This document shows, piece by piece, positions 1 through 8,140 of a stretch of 64,000 nt of DNA. Numbering within the stretch: position 1 is the stretch's first letter; each line of letters begins with the position of its first letter. The translations under genes and the position numbers were made by a program. The DNA lies in the NCBI GenBank assembly GCA_040221055.1, contig JAVJVN010000014.1, forward strand, positions 177,001 through 241,000. The letters run 5' to 3'. This DNA comes from Rhodothermales bacterium (GTDB lineage: Bacteria > Bacteroidota > Rhodothermia > Rhodothermales > UBA10348). The notes beneath the pieces are model-generated. The model was not told the DNA's origin, searched no databases, and saw only the letters and a program-made list of their open reading frames with translations.

Positions 1-474
1 GGCCGTCGTATCGCCTTCCACCGTCGGGTTTACCGCCAGGATGACTTCGGTCACCGGCGTATCGCCCGCCGGCTCCGCCACACGGCCCACCAGTTCGCGG
101 ATTTTCAGGTCGTCGGGGCCCACACCATCCAACGGGGAAATCACCCCTCCAAGTACATGGTATACGCCATTGAACCCCTGGGTGCGCTCCAGTGCCATGA
201 CGTCATTGGGCTCTTCCACCACGCAGATCACGCTACGGTCGCGTTTCGCCGACGAGCAGATGGGGCACGGATCGCGGTCCGTCACATTGGAGCAGATCGT
301 GCAGAAGCGCACCTTGTCCTTGACCGCCAGCAGGGCATCCGCCAGTTCCTGGACCTCCGGGCGCGGCATCTTCAGCACGTATGCAGCCAGGCGGCGGGCC
401 GTTTTCCGGCCGATGGACGGCAGTTTTGAAAACTGCTCGACCAGATCCTCTACCGACTCGGACGTAAGGATCAT
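1..474 (-). CDS. recR: Recombination protein RecR (3' end outside the window)
   Basis: RecR works with RecO and RecF to load RecA on gapped DNA during recombinational repair. The 158 visible residues start at an ATG at 474. They show the helix-hairpin-helix around LPSIGRKTA (residues 18-26), a four-cysteine zinc finger (C58, C61, C70, C73) and the beginning of the Toprim domain. The family is about 200 residues, so some 40 C-terminal residues lie beyond position 1. The gene follows ybaB with a 2-nt gap. The order dnaX-ybaB-recR is the classic bacterial arrangement, which makes the assignment secure. Confidence 0.96.
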   Translation of the reverse strand, partial: MILTSESVEDLVEQFSKLPSIGRKTARRLAAYVLKMPRPEVQELADALLAVKDKVRFCTICSNVTDRDPCPICSSAKRDRSVICVVEEPNDVMALERTQGFNGVYHVLGGVISPLDGVGPDDLKIRELVGRVAEPAGDTPVTEVILAVNPTVEGDTTA

Positions 475-476
475 GC

Positions 477-815
477 TCAGAGTCCGAACTTGGACATGTC
501 CATTCCCGGTGGAATGAGTCCGCCCGTCAATTTGGTCATTTCATTCTTGGCCAGCGCAGCCGCCTCTTCGAGCGCCTTGTTGACCCCGGCGATGACCAGG
601 TCTTCCAGGAGTTCGACATCCTCCGGATCCACGACTTCCTTCTCGATCTTGATCGCCGTTACGCGCTGCTGACCGTTGGCCGTGACCTGCACCATGCCGC
701 CTCCGGCCTCCGCAATTACCGTCTTGGCGGCCAACTGCTCCTGGACCTCAGCCATCTTGCGCTGCATGTCCATCACCTTGCCGAACATGTCGGCCATATT
801 CATCCCGTCACTCAT
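477..815 (-). CDS. ybaB: YbaB/EbfC family nucleoid-associated protein
   Basis: A small dimeric DNA-binding protein of 112 residues, usual for the family. It has a charged N-terminal coiled helix ([13 protein letters not shown], about residues 17-29), the conserved segment around [12 protein letters not shown] and an acidic middle ([14 protein letters not shown]). The C-terminus, [13 protein letters not shown], carries the Pro-Gly-Met pattern typical of YbaB. It lies between dnaX (24 nt upstream) and recR (2 nt downstream), so the three are probably co-transcribed. The exact cellular role of this family is still unsettled. Confidence 0.95.
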   Translation of the reverse strand: MSDGMNMADMFGKVMDMQRKMAEVQEQLAAKTVIAEAGGGMVQVTANGQQRVTAIKIEKEVVDPEDVELLEDLVIAGVNKALEEAAALAKNEMTKLTGGLIPPGMDMSKFGL

Positions 816-839
816 GGTGTCGCTCCTTGCTTGAAAAAT

Positions 840-2750
840 CTACCATACGATCTCGCCGCCGAAACGCTCCACGAGGGACTGCACCGCCGGATTCTTTTCA
901 CACTGTTCCTTCAGGAAGGCACGGGCATCCTGTTCAGGGTCTTCTTCCTGCGCCTCCGGGGTCCGGTCGGCCACGACCCGGAAGGAAATGGCATCGATAT
1001 GGATGTCCGAGGCGTCCGTCAGGCGGTGGGCCAGGCGCGCCCGGTCGGCGCGGAGGGTCTGTTCGTGGAAGGCATCGGGCACGATGATGGTGACCGTACG
1101 ATCCTGGAATAATGCGATCTCGGTGTGCGTGAGCAGCGACCCCAGTTGCTTCTCGGTTTCCATGATGGACGATACGACGTCCGGCCATGCCGCCCGGAGA
1201 CGGGCCATTTCGCCGGCCGGGGCTTCAGGCTCGTCGGCCACCAGCACATCATCCGCCACCATGACGGCAGCGGATGCGTCGCCGGACGGCTTCGGACGCC
1301 GCTTGATGGCGGGCGCCGGCTGGAACAGCGCCATCGGGGACTCCTGCTGCGGCGCCCCCCCAGAGGGACGGGATGGCGTTCCGGCGGGCGGAGTATGTGG
1401 GGTGGGCTCAGGTTCGCGCGCTACGACCGGTTCAGGCTCAGGCTCAGGTTGTGAAGCGGACTCTGCTTTGGACTCGGGCTTCGGCGGAGCGGCCGGGGCC
1501 GGGGCCGGGGCCGAGGGCGCCGCCGGGGTCTGACCCTGAGCCGGAGCCGCCGGTGCCTGCAACGTGAACGAAACGCTTCCCTTCGCCGCCATTTTCTCAA
1601 TCCTGTCCAGCGTGGCCAGCGCCTCGCGGACATCCACGGACCGGGGCGTCGTAGCCATCCGGATGAGGGCCATTTCCAGCTTCAATCGAGGCTGGCGGCT
1701 GTTCCTGAGTGTATCGGCCACCTGACCGGCCTGATGGACCAGAGCCATGAGCGTCGATTCCGACAGACCCGCAGCGTGCTCCAGATAGCGTTTCCGCATG
1801 GCATCCGTGGCCTCGATCAATGCGGTATCGTTCAGGGTGGCGGCGACCAGCAGGTTACGGATGTGTTCGGTCAGGCCGTCCACGAACTCCTGCAGGTCAT
1901 ATCCGGATTTGACCACGCCATCCACGATCTGCACCATCCGGGCCGGGCTGGACTCCACAACGGCCCGGGTGACGTCGAAAAAAACGTCATCGTCCACCAC
2001 GCCAAGGGCCTTGATGAGCTCCGGGTGGGTAATGGTCGTCCCGCACAACGATACGGCCTGGTCGAATACCGAGAGCGCATCGCGCAGCGCACCGTCCCCT
2101 TTGCGGGCAATGAGCACGAGCGACGCATCGTCCGCCGAAATCTGCTCCGTCTCGCAGATTTCCTTCAAGCGCACCACGATCTCCTCCACGGCAATCCGTC
2201 GGTAATCGAAACGCTGGCACCGGGACTGGATGGTGGGCAGGACTTTGTGGGGCTCCGTCGTCGCAAAAATGAACAGGGCGTGCGGCGGGGGTTCCTCGAG
2301 CGTCTTGAGCAGCGCGTTGAAGGCCGCGTTGGACAGCATGTGGACTTCATCGATGATGTAGACCTTCATGCGATTGCCCTGCGGAGGCACCCGGACCGTT
2401 TCGCGCAGGTCCCGGACGTCATCCACCTTGTTGTTGGATGCCGCGTCGATCTCGATGATGTTCATGTTGCGGCCCTCCTCGAAGGACCGGCATGAATCGC
2501 ACGTGCGGCAGGGCTCTGCACCGTCCACGCGTTCGGAGAGCGGGGTCGTGCAGTTGATGGCCTTGGCCAGGATCCGCGCGCCCGTGGTTTTTCCGACGCC
2601 GCGCGGTCCCGTGAACAGATAGGCGTGTGCCAACCGGTCCAACCGGAGCGCGTTTTTCAGCGTGCCGGTCACGTGCTCCTGGGCGACGACATCGCCAAAG
2701 GTCTGGGGACGGTACTTGCGGGCGGTGACGAGGTACGTCGTGCTGGACAT
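840..2750 (-). CDS. dnaX: DNA polymerase III subunit gamma/tau
   Basis: Clamp-loader ATPase of the replicative polymerase, 636 residues. It has a Walker A motif GPRGVGKTT (residues 48-56), a zinc module (C67, C81, C84, C87), a Walker B DEVH at 134-137 and the SRC motif in IQSRCQRF. Domain III is followed by a low-complexity Ala/Pro/Glu linker (about residues 395-475) encoded by short degenerate GC-rich repeats, and then a tau-type C-terminal domain. I see no A-rich slippage site like those that give a separate gamma form in E. coli or Thermus. It heads the dnaX-ybaB-recR cluster. Confidence 0.97.
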   Translation of the reverse strand: MSSTTYLVTARKYRPQTFGDVVAQEHVTGTLKNALRLDRLAHAYLFTGPRGVGKTTGARILAKAINCTTPLSERVDGAEPCRTCDSCRSFEEGRNMNIIEIDAASNNKVDDVRDLRETVRVPPQGNRMKVYIIDEVHMLSNAAFNALLKTLEEPPPHALFIFATTEPHKVLPTIQSRCQRFDYRRIAVEEIVVRLKEICETEQISADDASLVLIARKGDGALRDALSVFDQAVSLCGTTITHPELIKALGVVDDDVFFDVTRAVVESSPARMVQIVDGVVKSGYDLQEFVDGLTEHIRNLLVAATLNDTALIEATDAMRKRYLEHAAGLSESTLMALVHQAGQVADTLRNSRQPRLKLEMALIRMATTPRSVDVREALATLDRIEKMAAKGSVSFTLQAPAAPAQGQTPAAPSAPAPAPAAPPKPESKAESASQPEPEPEPVVAREPEPTPHTPPAGTPSRPSGGAPQQESPMALFQPAPAIKRRPKPSGDASAAVMVADDVLVADEPEAPAGEMARLRAAWPDVVSSIMETEKQLGSLLTHTEIALFQDRTVTIIVPDAFHEQTLRADRARLAHRLTDASDIHIDAISFRVVADRTPEAQEEDPEQDARAFLKEQCEKNPAVQSLVERFGGEIVW

Positions 2751-2806
2751 GTCGCGGGGCAGTTTCGTTCAGGTGTGGTATTCGCGGATGCCCCCGAGGA
2801 TCCGCG

Positions 2807-3124
2807 CTACCTTTCCACACTCGCGGCAGGGAGCAGCGCGCCCACCAGATTGCCCAGCACGCGCATGCGGAGTTCGTCAAACCGGGCCAGCGTCAGTCCG
2901 GAGTGTTCCAGCGCCTGCATCCGCACCACATCCATGCGCGCGGCCGCCAGCCACTGCAGCTCCTCGCCCGTCAACTGGCCGGCAGACGCGAGGGTACCCC
3001 ATCGGGCCACGTCGTCCTTGAGCGTGCCCAGCAAGGTGCGCGCGGCGTCAAGCCCGGCGGTGGACAGTTCGGGCATTTCGGCCTTCAGGGTGGCCACGAC
3101 GGCATTGAGGAGCGTTTCAGACAT
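2807..3124 (-). CDS. Conserved hypothetical protein, helical
   Basis: A 105-residue protein starting at MSETLLNAVV. The open frame continues upstream to 3208, but that part has no protein-like character and crosses an AT-rich promoter-like stretch, so I chose the ATG at 3124. The sequence looks mainly alpha-helical and soluble, with no signal peptide and no motif I recognise. It lies upstream of dnaX on the same strand and might be co-transcribed with it. Function unknown. Confidence 0.6.
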   Translation of the reverse strand: MSETLLNAVVATLKAEMPELSTAGLDAARTLLGTLKDDVARWGTLASAGQLTGEELQWLAAARMDVVRMQALEHSGLTLARFDELRMRVLGNLVGALLPAASVER

Positions 3125-3138
3125 GGGTTGTGGTAGTA

Positions 3139-3160
3139 TACAGCTGATATACAGGTAATA
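3139..3160. promoter_or_regulatory. Tandem 11-bp direct repeat upstream of the gene at 2807-3124
   Basis: Two adjacent 11-bp units, TACAGCTGATA and TACAGGTAATA, match at 9 of 11 positions. They lie 15-36 bp upstream of the ATG at 3124, in a short AT-rich island within GC-rich DNA. One-helical-turn spacing would suit a promoter element or a regulator binding in tandem. No regulator is implied by context. Confidence 0.3.
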
Positions 3161-3182
3161 TATCAGGCCGCTGATGGGTGGT

Positions 3183-3647
3183 TCAGGGTTGGATCTTGCC
3201 GGACTCAAGACCGATGATGGCGTCGAAGGCCAGACCGGTCAGGCGTTTGGATTCTGCTATGAAGACGGGAGACAGTTGGCCGCGACGACGCCACTCGGCC
3301 AGGAATCCACCGAGCAGGTGGTGGTCGGGACTCCGCATGAGTGCCCACTGCCGCGTACTGTGTTCGTTGGCGGGACGGCCCTGGGCAAATTCCCAGGCGC
3401 GATCCAGGTCGCGTTCTACCGATTCAATGCGCCGGGCGTGCTCGGCGGCCGGGAATTCCGCGAGGTCCATCAGGCGGAGGGCGTCCACCTTCAGGTCGAC
3501 GGCCAATTCATAGGCGGCAGGACTGTACGGGGCAATGCTCGGGGCGCAGCCGGAGGTGGCGACGACGAGCACGAACACGGTCCAGGGAAGAAGCCGCAGA
3601 ACGTACTCGGTCAGGGTGAAGTGCGCGGGAATCCGGAATTCAAGCAT
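3183..3647 (-). CDS. Hypothetical lipoprotein
   Basis: A 154-residue protein with an N-terminal hydrophobic stretch (LLPWTVFVLVVATSGC) ending in a plausible lipobox cysteine near residue 34. The signal is therefore long, and translation could begin further in. The rest is helical with several Trp and His residues and no recognised domain. An 8-bp inverted repeat lies just upstream of the chosen ATG. Neighbours are small unknown genes, so context does not suggest a role. Confidence 0.5.
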   Translation of the reverse strand: MLEFRIPAHFTLTEYVLRLLPWTVFVLVVATSGCAPSIAPYSPAAYELAVDLKVDALRLMDLAEFPAAEHARRIESVERDLDRAWEFAQGRPANEHSTRQWALMRSPDHHLLGGFLAEWRRRGQLSPVFIAESKRLTGLAFDAIIGLESGKIQP

Positions 3648-3651
3648 TCAG

Positions 3652-3683
3652 GCAGACAGGTTGCACATATTGCATCTGTCTGC
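3652..3683. promoter_or_regulatory. Inverted repeat just upstream of the lipoprotein gene
   Basis: The perfect 8-bp arms GCAGACAG (3652-3659) and CTGTCTGC (3676-3683) are separated by 16 nt and begin 4 nt upstream of the ATG at 3647. It could be an operator or a 5'-leader hairpin covering the ribosome entry site. No T-run follows, so it is not a terminator. Confidence 0.3.
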
Positions 3684-3741
3684 GTAAACGCAGAACATCG
3701 GTACCAAGCGTCACGCTCGGACTGTTCAGGCTCCGGCGTGG

Positions 3742-3987
3742 TCAGGGCATGAGCCAGGCGAGGGCCGGACTGACCTCCGCGGTCGAACCGCCTGCAAGCA
3801 GATTCACTGTAACCATGACCACGGCAACCGCGGCCAATACCAGAACGATGATGCAACCCAGGTACACGGAGACGAGCAGGATGAATTCCATCATGGGACG
3901 GATGAAGCGGGGCATGTCGTCGAGTGACGACGATCGGAGTGCCGGATCTTCAGGATTCCGTGGCACGGACTTCGGTGATTCAGACAT
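3742..3987 (-). CDS. Small single-pass membrane protein
   Basis: An 81-residue protein. It has a hydrophilic Pro/Ser-rich N-terminus and one long, strongly hydrophobic segment (about residues 34-65), followed by a short tail. I recognise no family. The hydrophobic block and clean start at 3987 make it more likely a gene than noise. It lies 63 bp from dinB on the opposite strand, so the region between them should hold divergent promoters. Confidence 0.5.
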   Translation of the reverse strand: MSESPKSVPRNPEDPALRSSSLDDMPRFIRPMMEFILLVSVYLGCIIVLVLAAVAVVMVTVNLLAGGSTAEVSPALAWLMP

Positions 3988-4050
3988 GGGCAGGTGGGGG
4001 TGGGGTGGGATGCCTGCTGATCATGCAGATTTAGTGAAGAGCCTGGACCT

Positions 4051-5205
4051 ATGCAAATGAATTCCGACATCCCGCGTGCCGCACGGAAAATCATCCATGT
4101 GGACATGGATGCGTTCTATGCGTCGGTGGAGCAGCGGGATTTCCCGGAGCTCCGCGGCAAGCCCGTGGCCGTTGGCGGGTCATCGGCCCGCGGCGTGGTG
4201 GCGGCGGCCAGCTATGAGGCTCGTGCGTACGGTGTGCATTCAGCCATGCCCTCCGTGACGGCGGCTCGGCGGTGCCCCGGGCTGGTGTTCGTACGGGCCC
4301 GGTTCGACGTCTATAAGGAGGTGTCCCGCCAGATCCGGGCCATTTTCCGTCGCTATACCTCCATTCTGGAGCCCCTTTCCCTCGACGAGGCGTATCTGGA
4401 TGTGACGCATCCCCTGATTGGGCCGCCATCCGCCACGTTGATTGCCCGGGCCATCCGGGCGGCCATACGGGAGGAAACCGGGTTGACGGCCTCGGCTGGC
4501 GTATCGTTCAACAAATTCCTGGCGAAAGCCGGCTCGGCGCATCGGAAGCCGGACGGGCTGACCATCATCACCCCCGAGAAGGCCATGGCGTTCGTGGCGG
4601 CGTTGCCGGTCGAGAAGTTCTTCGGGGTCGGACCGGTGACCGCAGCGCGGATGCACGATCTGGGCTGGAGGACGGGAGCGCATCTTCAGGAAATATCGGA
4701 AGACGACCTCGTCGCACGCTTCGGCAAGGCCGGACGCTACTATTTCCGGATGGCGCGCTGCCTGGACGACCGGCCGGTGCGACCGTCCAGGACCCGGAAA
4801 TCCCTGGGTGCCGAGCGCACGTTCGATCACGATCTGGACGATGTGGAGGCCATGAGGGACCGGCTGGCCGATATTGCCGGAACGGTGGCCGAGCGCGCGT
4901 CGAACGCAGGAATCGTGGGGCACACGGTCACGCTGAAGATCAAATACCACGACTTCGAGCAGACCACCCGCCAGACCACCACGGACGGGTGCGTTCGGGA
5001 GCCGGGCGAAATCCTGGAAATGGCCGATCTCCTGCTCCGGCACGGCCCGGAGCCGCCCGCCAAGCCGGTGCGACTCCTGGGCATTACGCTGTCCAACTTG
5101 CGGCAGATCGGAGAGGGCCCGGTCCCTGAGCAGTTGACGATGTCGTTCAGGCCGCCTGGGCCCGGGTCGGAGCCGGACGGCGACGTGCCCGGTTCGGACG
5201 GATGA
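4051..5205 (+). CDS. dinB: DNA polymerase IV (Y-family translesion polymerase)
   Basis: An error-prone lesion-bypass polymerase of 384 residues. The palm motif HVDMDAF places the catalytic Asp at residue 18, and the second acidic pair is in SLDEAYLD (about 113-114). The fingers, thumb and little-finger domains follow in normal order. Near the C-terminus, QLTMSF resembles the Qxx(L/M)xF beta-clamp binding motif. An in-frame ATG at 4057 is an alternative start. The last 59 bp overlap the convergent gene at 5147-5470. A second, catalytically dead Y-family protein lies 1.7 kb downstream. No LexA box is obvious upstream. Confidence 0.95.
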   Translation: MQMNSDIPRAARKIIHVDMDAFYASVEQRDFPELRGKPVAVGGSSARGVVAAASYEARAYGVHSAMPSVTAARRCPGLVFVRARFDVYKEVSRQIRAIFRRYTSILEPLSLDEAYLDVTHPLIGPPSATLIARAIRAAIREETGLTASAGVSFNKFLAKAGSAHRKPDGLTIITPEKAMAFVAALPVEKFFGVGPVTAARMHDLGWRTGAHLQEISEDDLVARFGKAGRYYFRMARCLDDRPVRPSRTRKSLGAERTFDHDLDDVEAMRDRLADIAGTVAERASNAGIVGHTVTLKIKYHDFEQTTRQTTTDGCVREPGEILEMADLLLRHGPEPPAKPVRLLGITLSNLRQIGEGPVPEQLTMSFRPPGPGSEPDGDVPGSDG

Positions 5206-5470
5206 GATTGGCCGGGTTGCCCATGCGTTCCAGGTGGCGACTCACGTAGTTCAGGGTGGCGCGGTGGACGTCGGCATCCTCGTCGCTGAAGAGCATGGCC
5301 TTGACGTACTGGTTGTGCGCCATGTCCTTCAGGCGCAGGAGCTCGGTCGGGGACAGGCGCGCGAGGTCCACGCGGATGCCCCGCTCGCGGGAAACGAGAA
5401 CGGGGTGGTTGCCGGAAATGTCGACGTGGAAGGCTTCGCCGGTGAGCAGATTGAGGTGATTCTGTGTCAT
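5147..5470 (-). CDS. Hypothetical 107-residue protein
   Basis: A soluble protein without signal or membrane segments. The N-terminal half is beta-like (LNLLTGEAFHVDISGNHPVLVSRERGIRVDL is the region described, residues about 5-36) and the rest is helical, ending in a basic Arg/Pro-rich tail. That tail is encoded within the 59-bp overlap with dinB. The start at 5470 is preceded by a strong palindrome at 5514-5537, suggesting dedicated regulation. No family recognised. Confidence 0.55.
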   Translation of the reverse strand: MTQNHLNLLTGEAFHVDISGNHPVLVSRERGIRVDLARLSPTELLRLKDMAHNQYVKAMLFSDEDADVHRATLNYVSRHLERMGNPANLIRPNRARRRPAPTRAQAA

Positions 5471-5513
5471 GATTCGGGTGGCGTGTTGGTTACTGCATGC
5501 AAGTTCGCATACC

Positions 5514-5537
5514 CCTGTGACACTGTTGTGTCATAGG
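5514..5537. promoter_or_regulatory. Operator-like palindrome TGACAC-N4-GTGTCA
   Basis: A perfect 6+6 bp palindrome with a 4-nt centre, extended outwards to 9 of 10 matching positions per arm (CCTGTGACAC and GTGTCATAGG). It lies 44-67 bp upstream of the ATG at 5470, where a repressor or activator site would be expected. The spacing differs from CRP/FNR sites, which have a 6-nt or 4-nt centre in TGTGA or TTGAT context. Confidence 0.45.
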
Positions 5538-5614
5538 GCGGAAACAACGGGATTCCAGGGATCAGACACGATGGGGCGGCTCGGCTAACCGGTCAGCCGG
5601 CCGTTGTGGAAAAG

Positions 5615-6760
5615 TCAGGGGCGGACCGATTCCGTTTCGCGGATGATGATGCCGCGGTCCTGCAGGTAGGCGGTCACCCGATTGTAGCAGTCCGCAGTCC
5701 GTCCGATGAATTCGGGAGGGCTTATGCCGGGCTCGTCATAGGCGCCCTGAAGGACCAGGTGGACGGCGGCTGTGCACGTGTATCCGGTGGTGCGGGCCAT
5801 GGAATGGACGCCGGATTCAGCGTCGTACCGGTCCAGCAGGTCGTACGTGCGGCGGAGACAGGCCCCGTCCCGGATGCCGTCGACTTCGACGCGCATGACG
5901 GTATAGTCCTGCTCGCCCGGCTGCAGTTTCCAGGAGTCGAACAGGAGTTTCGTGGTCAGGTCGATGGGCCGCACGGTTACGCCGTCCACGTCCAGGGGCT
6001 CGGTGGAAAGGAAGCCTGAATCCCGGAATACCCGCATGAGCGAGGCGTGCCCCGGGTGACGCAGGGTTTTCTCCTTCATGTCGGGTGCCCGCATGGTACG
6101 CATGAGGGAGCGCAAGCCGTCGGTGTTGAACGCTTCGAGCGTTCCCACGCCCGGCAAATCCACCAGCTCGATGTCGGTCAGGGCCTCCCGTACCACGACA
6201 CTCCCATGCTGCACGTAGCGCGCCGGACGGGTGTATTCCTCAATGACATCGATGGGGGAAAACACGGCTTTGTACTCGTACGGCCAGCGCCGCTCCACGG
6301 GCAACCCGCCGACGTAGCACAGGTAGCGTTCCATGGACTCGAACGACTGCTCCGCGTGGCCCGCCTGCATGTTGCACAGACCGGGCGCGACGCCGCAGTC
6401 CACGATGGCCGTGACACCGGCCGCTCGGGCCTTGTCGTCCAGCGCGAACGCATCCTCGGGGAAGAAGGAAATGTCCACGATGGGCTTGCCGAGGCCAATC
6501 AGTCGGTCGAGTGTATCGTATCCCATGAATCCCGGGACGGCGTTCACGACGAGGTCGCTGCTTTCGACGGCCTGTTCCAGCGCCCCGGGGGCGGTGATGT
6601 CAGCCGGTGTGGTGCGCACGCCGGCCAGGCGATCGAGTTTGCGGAGCGCGGTTTCGGAGCGGTCCACGGCATGGACCAGCAGGTTGCCGTCCGCGGCCAG
6701 GTCCTGGATGATGGCGCTGCCGACGAGACCGGCTCCGAGAACGGTGATGGTTTTCTGCAT
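5615..6760 (-). CDS. Saccharopine dehydrogenase-like NAD(P)-dependent oxidoreductase
   Basis: A 381-residue reductase starting at MQKTITVLGAG. The Rossmann nucleotide-binding motif GAGLVGSAI occupies residues 9-17. The middle part, including DCGVAPGLCNMQAGH, matches the saccharopine dehydrogenase / lysine-6-dehydrogenase group. These enzymes act on lysine-derived amino acids or related imino compounds; the substrate here cannot be told. The frame is open a further 1,059 nt upstream, but that part is antisense to the ImuB-like gene and is not protein-like. The promoter must lie in the 147-bp divergent region shared with the ImuB-like gene. Confidence 0.88.
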   Translation of the reverse strand: MQKTITVLGAGLVGSAIIQDLAADGNLLVHAVDRSETALRKLDRLAGVRTTPADITAPGALEQAVESSDLVVNAVPGFMGYDTLDRLIGLGKPIVDISFFPEDAFALDDKARAAGVTAIVDCGVAPGLCNMQAGHAEQSFESMERYLCYVGGLPVERRWPYEYKAVFSPIDVIEEYTRPARYVQHGSVVVREALTDIELVDLPGVGTLEAFNTDGLRSLMRTMRAPDMKEKTLRHPGHASLMRVFRDSGFLSTEPLDVDGVTVRPIDLTTKLLFDSWKLQPGEQDYTVMRVEVDGIRDGACLRRTYDLLDRYDAESGVHSMARTTGYTCTAAVHLVLQGAYDEPGISPPEFIGRTADCYNRVTAYLQDRGIIIRETESVRP

Positions 6761-6869
6761 GATGCGGGAGGGATGCGGGCTGTGCGGTTTGTGGCTTTGG
6801 GATGCGTTTCGTTCGGCGTATGGGGTGAAATGTAGGGCGTATACAGGAGGTCGTCGTACGGAAATTGTC

Positions 6870-6914
6870 CACACATGTTTTATATATGATACGCTCAAGG
6901 TATCCTCATGTGTG
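6870..6914. promoter_or_regulatory. Nested inverted repeat overlapping the ImuB-like start codon
   Basis: Outer arms CACACATG (6870-6877) and CATGTGTG (6907-6914) enclose inner arms GATAC (6888-6892) and GTATC (6900-6904) around a 7-nt loop. The right outer arm contains the ATG at 6908. The stretch is AT-rich against GC-rich surroundings. It could be an operator between the divergent genes or an mRNA hairpin limiting access to the start codon. No known LexA consensus is matched. Confidence 0.4.
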
Positions 6915-8140
6915 TGAAGCATGTGTATTGCATATATATTCCGGAATTCGCCGCATGGGCCATGGAAAGGGCGCTTTCGGTGGATGGTGGCGTTGGGGGT
7001 GGCAGCCTTGCGGGTGGCGCCGGGCGGCCGGTCGTGGTCGTTTCGGGCGGCGTGGTGATTGCGCGGCAACGCGTACAGGCGCTTCGGCAGATCATGCACG
7101 GGGATTCGGCGGACCGGGTCGCGCGGATGTGCCCCGATGCCGTGGTGCGGGTGCGCGACGTGCATGTGGAGCGGGCAGGCTGGGAAGCCCTGCTGCGGGC
7201 GCTGCACGGGGTGACGCCGTTCATCCATGCCGTCCAGCCGCCGTTCGTGTTTGCAACCGATGTGGAGAAGGAGGTGCTCGGGCCGTGGGCCGCGCGGTGG
7301 AGGGTGCAGGTGGGGGCCGCCCGCCAGCGGACGATTGCCCAGTTTGCGGCCATCCGCTCGGCGGTGGGGCATGTGGTCCACGTGGAGCATGGCCGGGAGC
7401 AGGCGTTCCTGGACCGGTTCGAGGTGCGGCGACTGGCGGACCTGGGAACACCCCCCGACATGATGGAGCAGATGGAATTGTTCGGGTACCGGACGCTCGG
7501 GACCCTGCGCCGGCTGACGGCCCGGCAGATGGCGGCGCAGTTCGGGCCGGATGGCGAGTACATCCACGCCATGATCCACCCGGGAGCCGATGCCCGCATT
7601 CCCCCGTGGGTGCCGCCGCCGTCGGTAACGGCCGAGCATGTCTGGACCTGTCCGGCTCCGGCGGCCGAACGCCTGCTCCGGGCCGTCCTGGAGAAACTGG
7701 TGGCCAGGGCAGTGGCGGAGCTCGGCGATCGGCGAAGTCAGTACGTACGGCTGGAGATGGAGCCCACCGGAGTCGCAGGGGTGCTGGAGCGCGGGCGCAT
7801 GCTGCAGGCCCCGTGTCATTCCGCCAGGGCCTTCATGGGCCTGGCCTGGACACTGGTCGAGCAGATGGTGTCACGGCACCTGGAACTGGACCGGATGACG
7901 CTGCATCTGGAGGCGCTGCGCATGCCGGCCGTGCATCAGGAGGATCTGTTCGACCAGCGTCCGGTCGTGGACGGAGCCATCCGGACCATCCACCGGCGGT
8001 ATCCCGGGGCCATCCGGAAAGCGGAATTGCGTCCCCACGCCGTGTTCGATGAGGACCGCATCGAGTTGGGTCCCGTCGGTGTGCCGGACGGGGAGTCAGG
8101 GCCGGTTGATACGCCCGATTTCGGCCGCGGTCGTCGGTAA
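6908..8140 (+). CDS. ImuB-like inactive Y-family DNA polymerase
   Basis: A 410-residue protein whose N-terminus (VYCIYIPEFAAWAMERA) corresponds to the first palm strand of Y-family polymerases but lacks the metal-binding Asp found in DinB, as in ImuB. The mid-protein segment EQMELFGYRTLGTLRRLT corresponds to the helix-hairpin-helix thumb. ImuB is a scaffold linking ImuA and the polymerase DnaE2 (ImuC) to the sliding clamp during damage-induced mutagenesis. Neither partner gene lies in this window. The last 45 bp overlap the convergent M24 peptidase gene. Start at 6908 fits the family alignment. Confidence 0.8.
   Translation: MCVKHVYCIYIPEFAAWAMERALSVDGGVGGGSLAGGAGRPVVVVSGGVVIARQRVQALRQIMHGDSADRVARMCPDAVVRVRDVHVERAGWEALLRALHGVTPFIHAVQPPFVFATDVEKEVLGPWAARWRVQVGAARQRTIAQFAAIRSAVGHVVHVEHGREQAFLDRFEVRRLADLGTPPDMMEQMELFGYRTLGTLRRLTARQMAAQFGPDGEYIHAMIHPGADARIPPWVPPPSVTAEHVWTCPAPAAERLLRAVLEKLVARAVAELGDRRSQYVRLEMEPTGVAGVLERGRMLQAPCHSARAFMGLAWTLVEQMVSRHLELDRMTLHLEALRMPAVHQEDLFDQRPVVDGAIRTIHRRYPGAIRKAELRPHAVFDEDRIELGPVGVPDGESGPVDTPDFGRGRR

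Noticed and set aside
1978-1984. A U-rich slippery heptamer (U UUU UUC in the dnaX mRNA) that could cause -1 frameshifting to make a gamma subunit
   Set aside because: It lies near the middle of the ATPase core (about residue 250), so the shifted product would end inside domain III and not after it as gamma does. No downstream hairpin was evident.
1734-2495. A 253-codon frame antisense to dnaX
   Set aside because: It is a frame shadow of the conserved dnaX core with His/Arg/Gly bias and no protein family character.
6761-7819. Long upstream extension of the saccharopine-dehydrogenase-like frame
   Set aside because: This part is antisense to the ImuB-like gene, rich in Arg, Pro and His, and the Rossmann motif begins right after the internal ATG at 6760.
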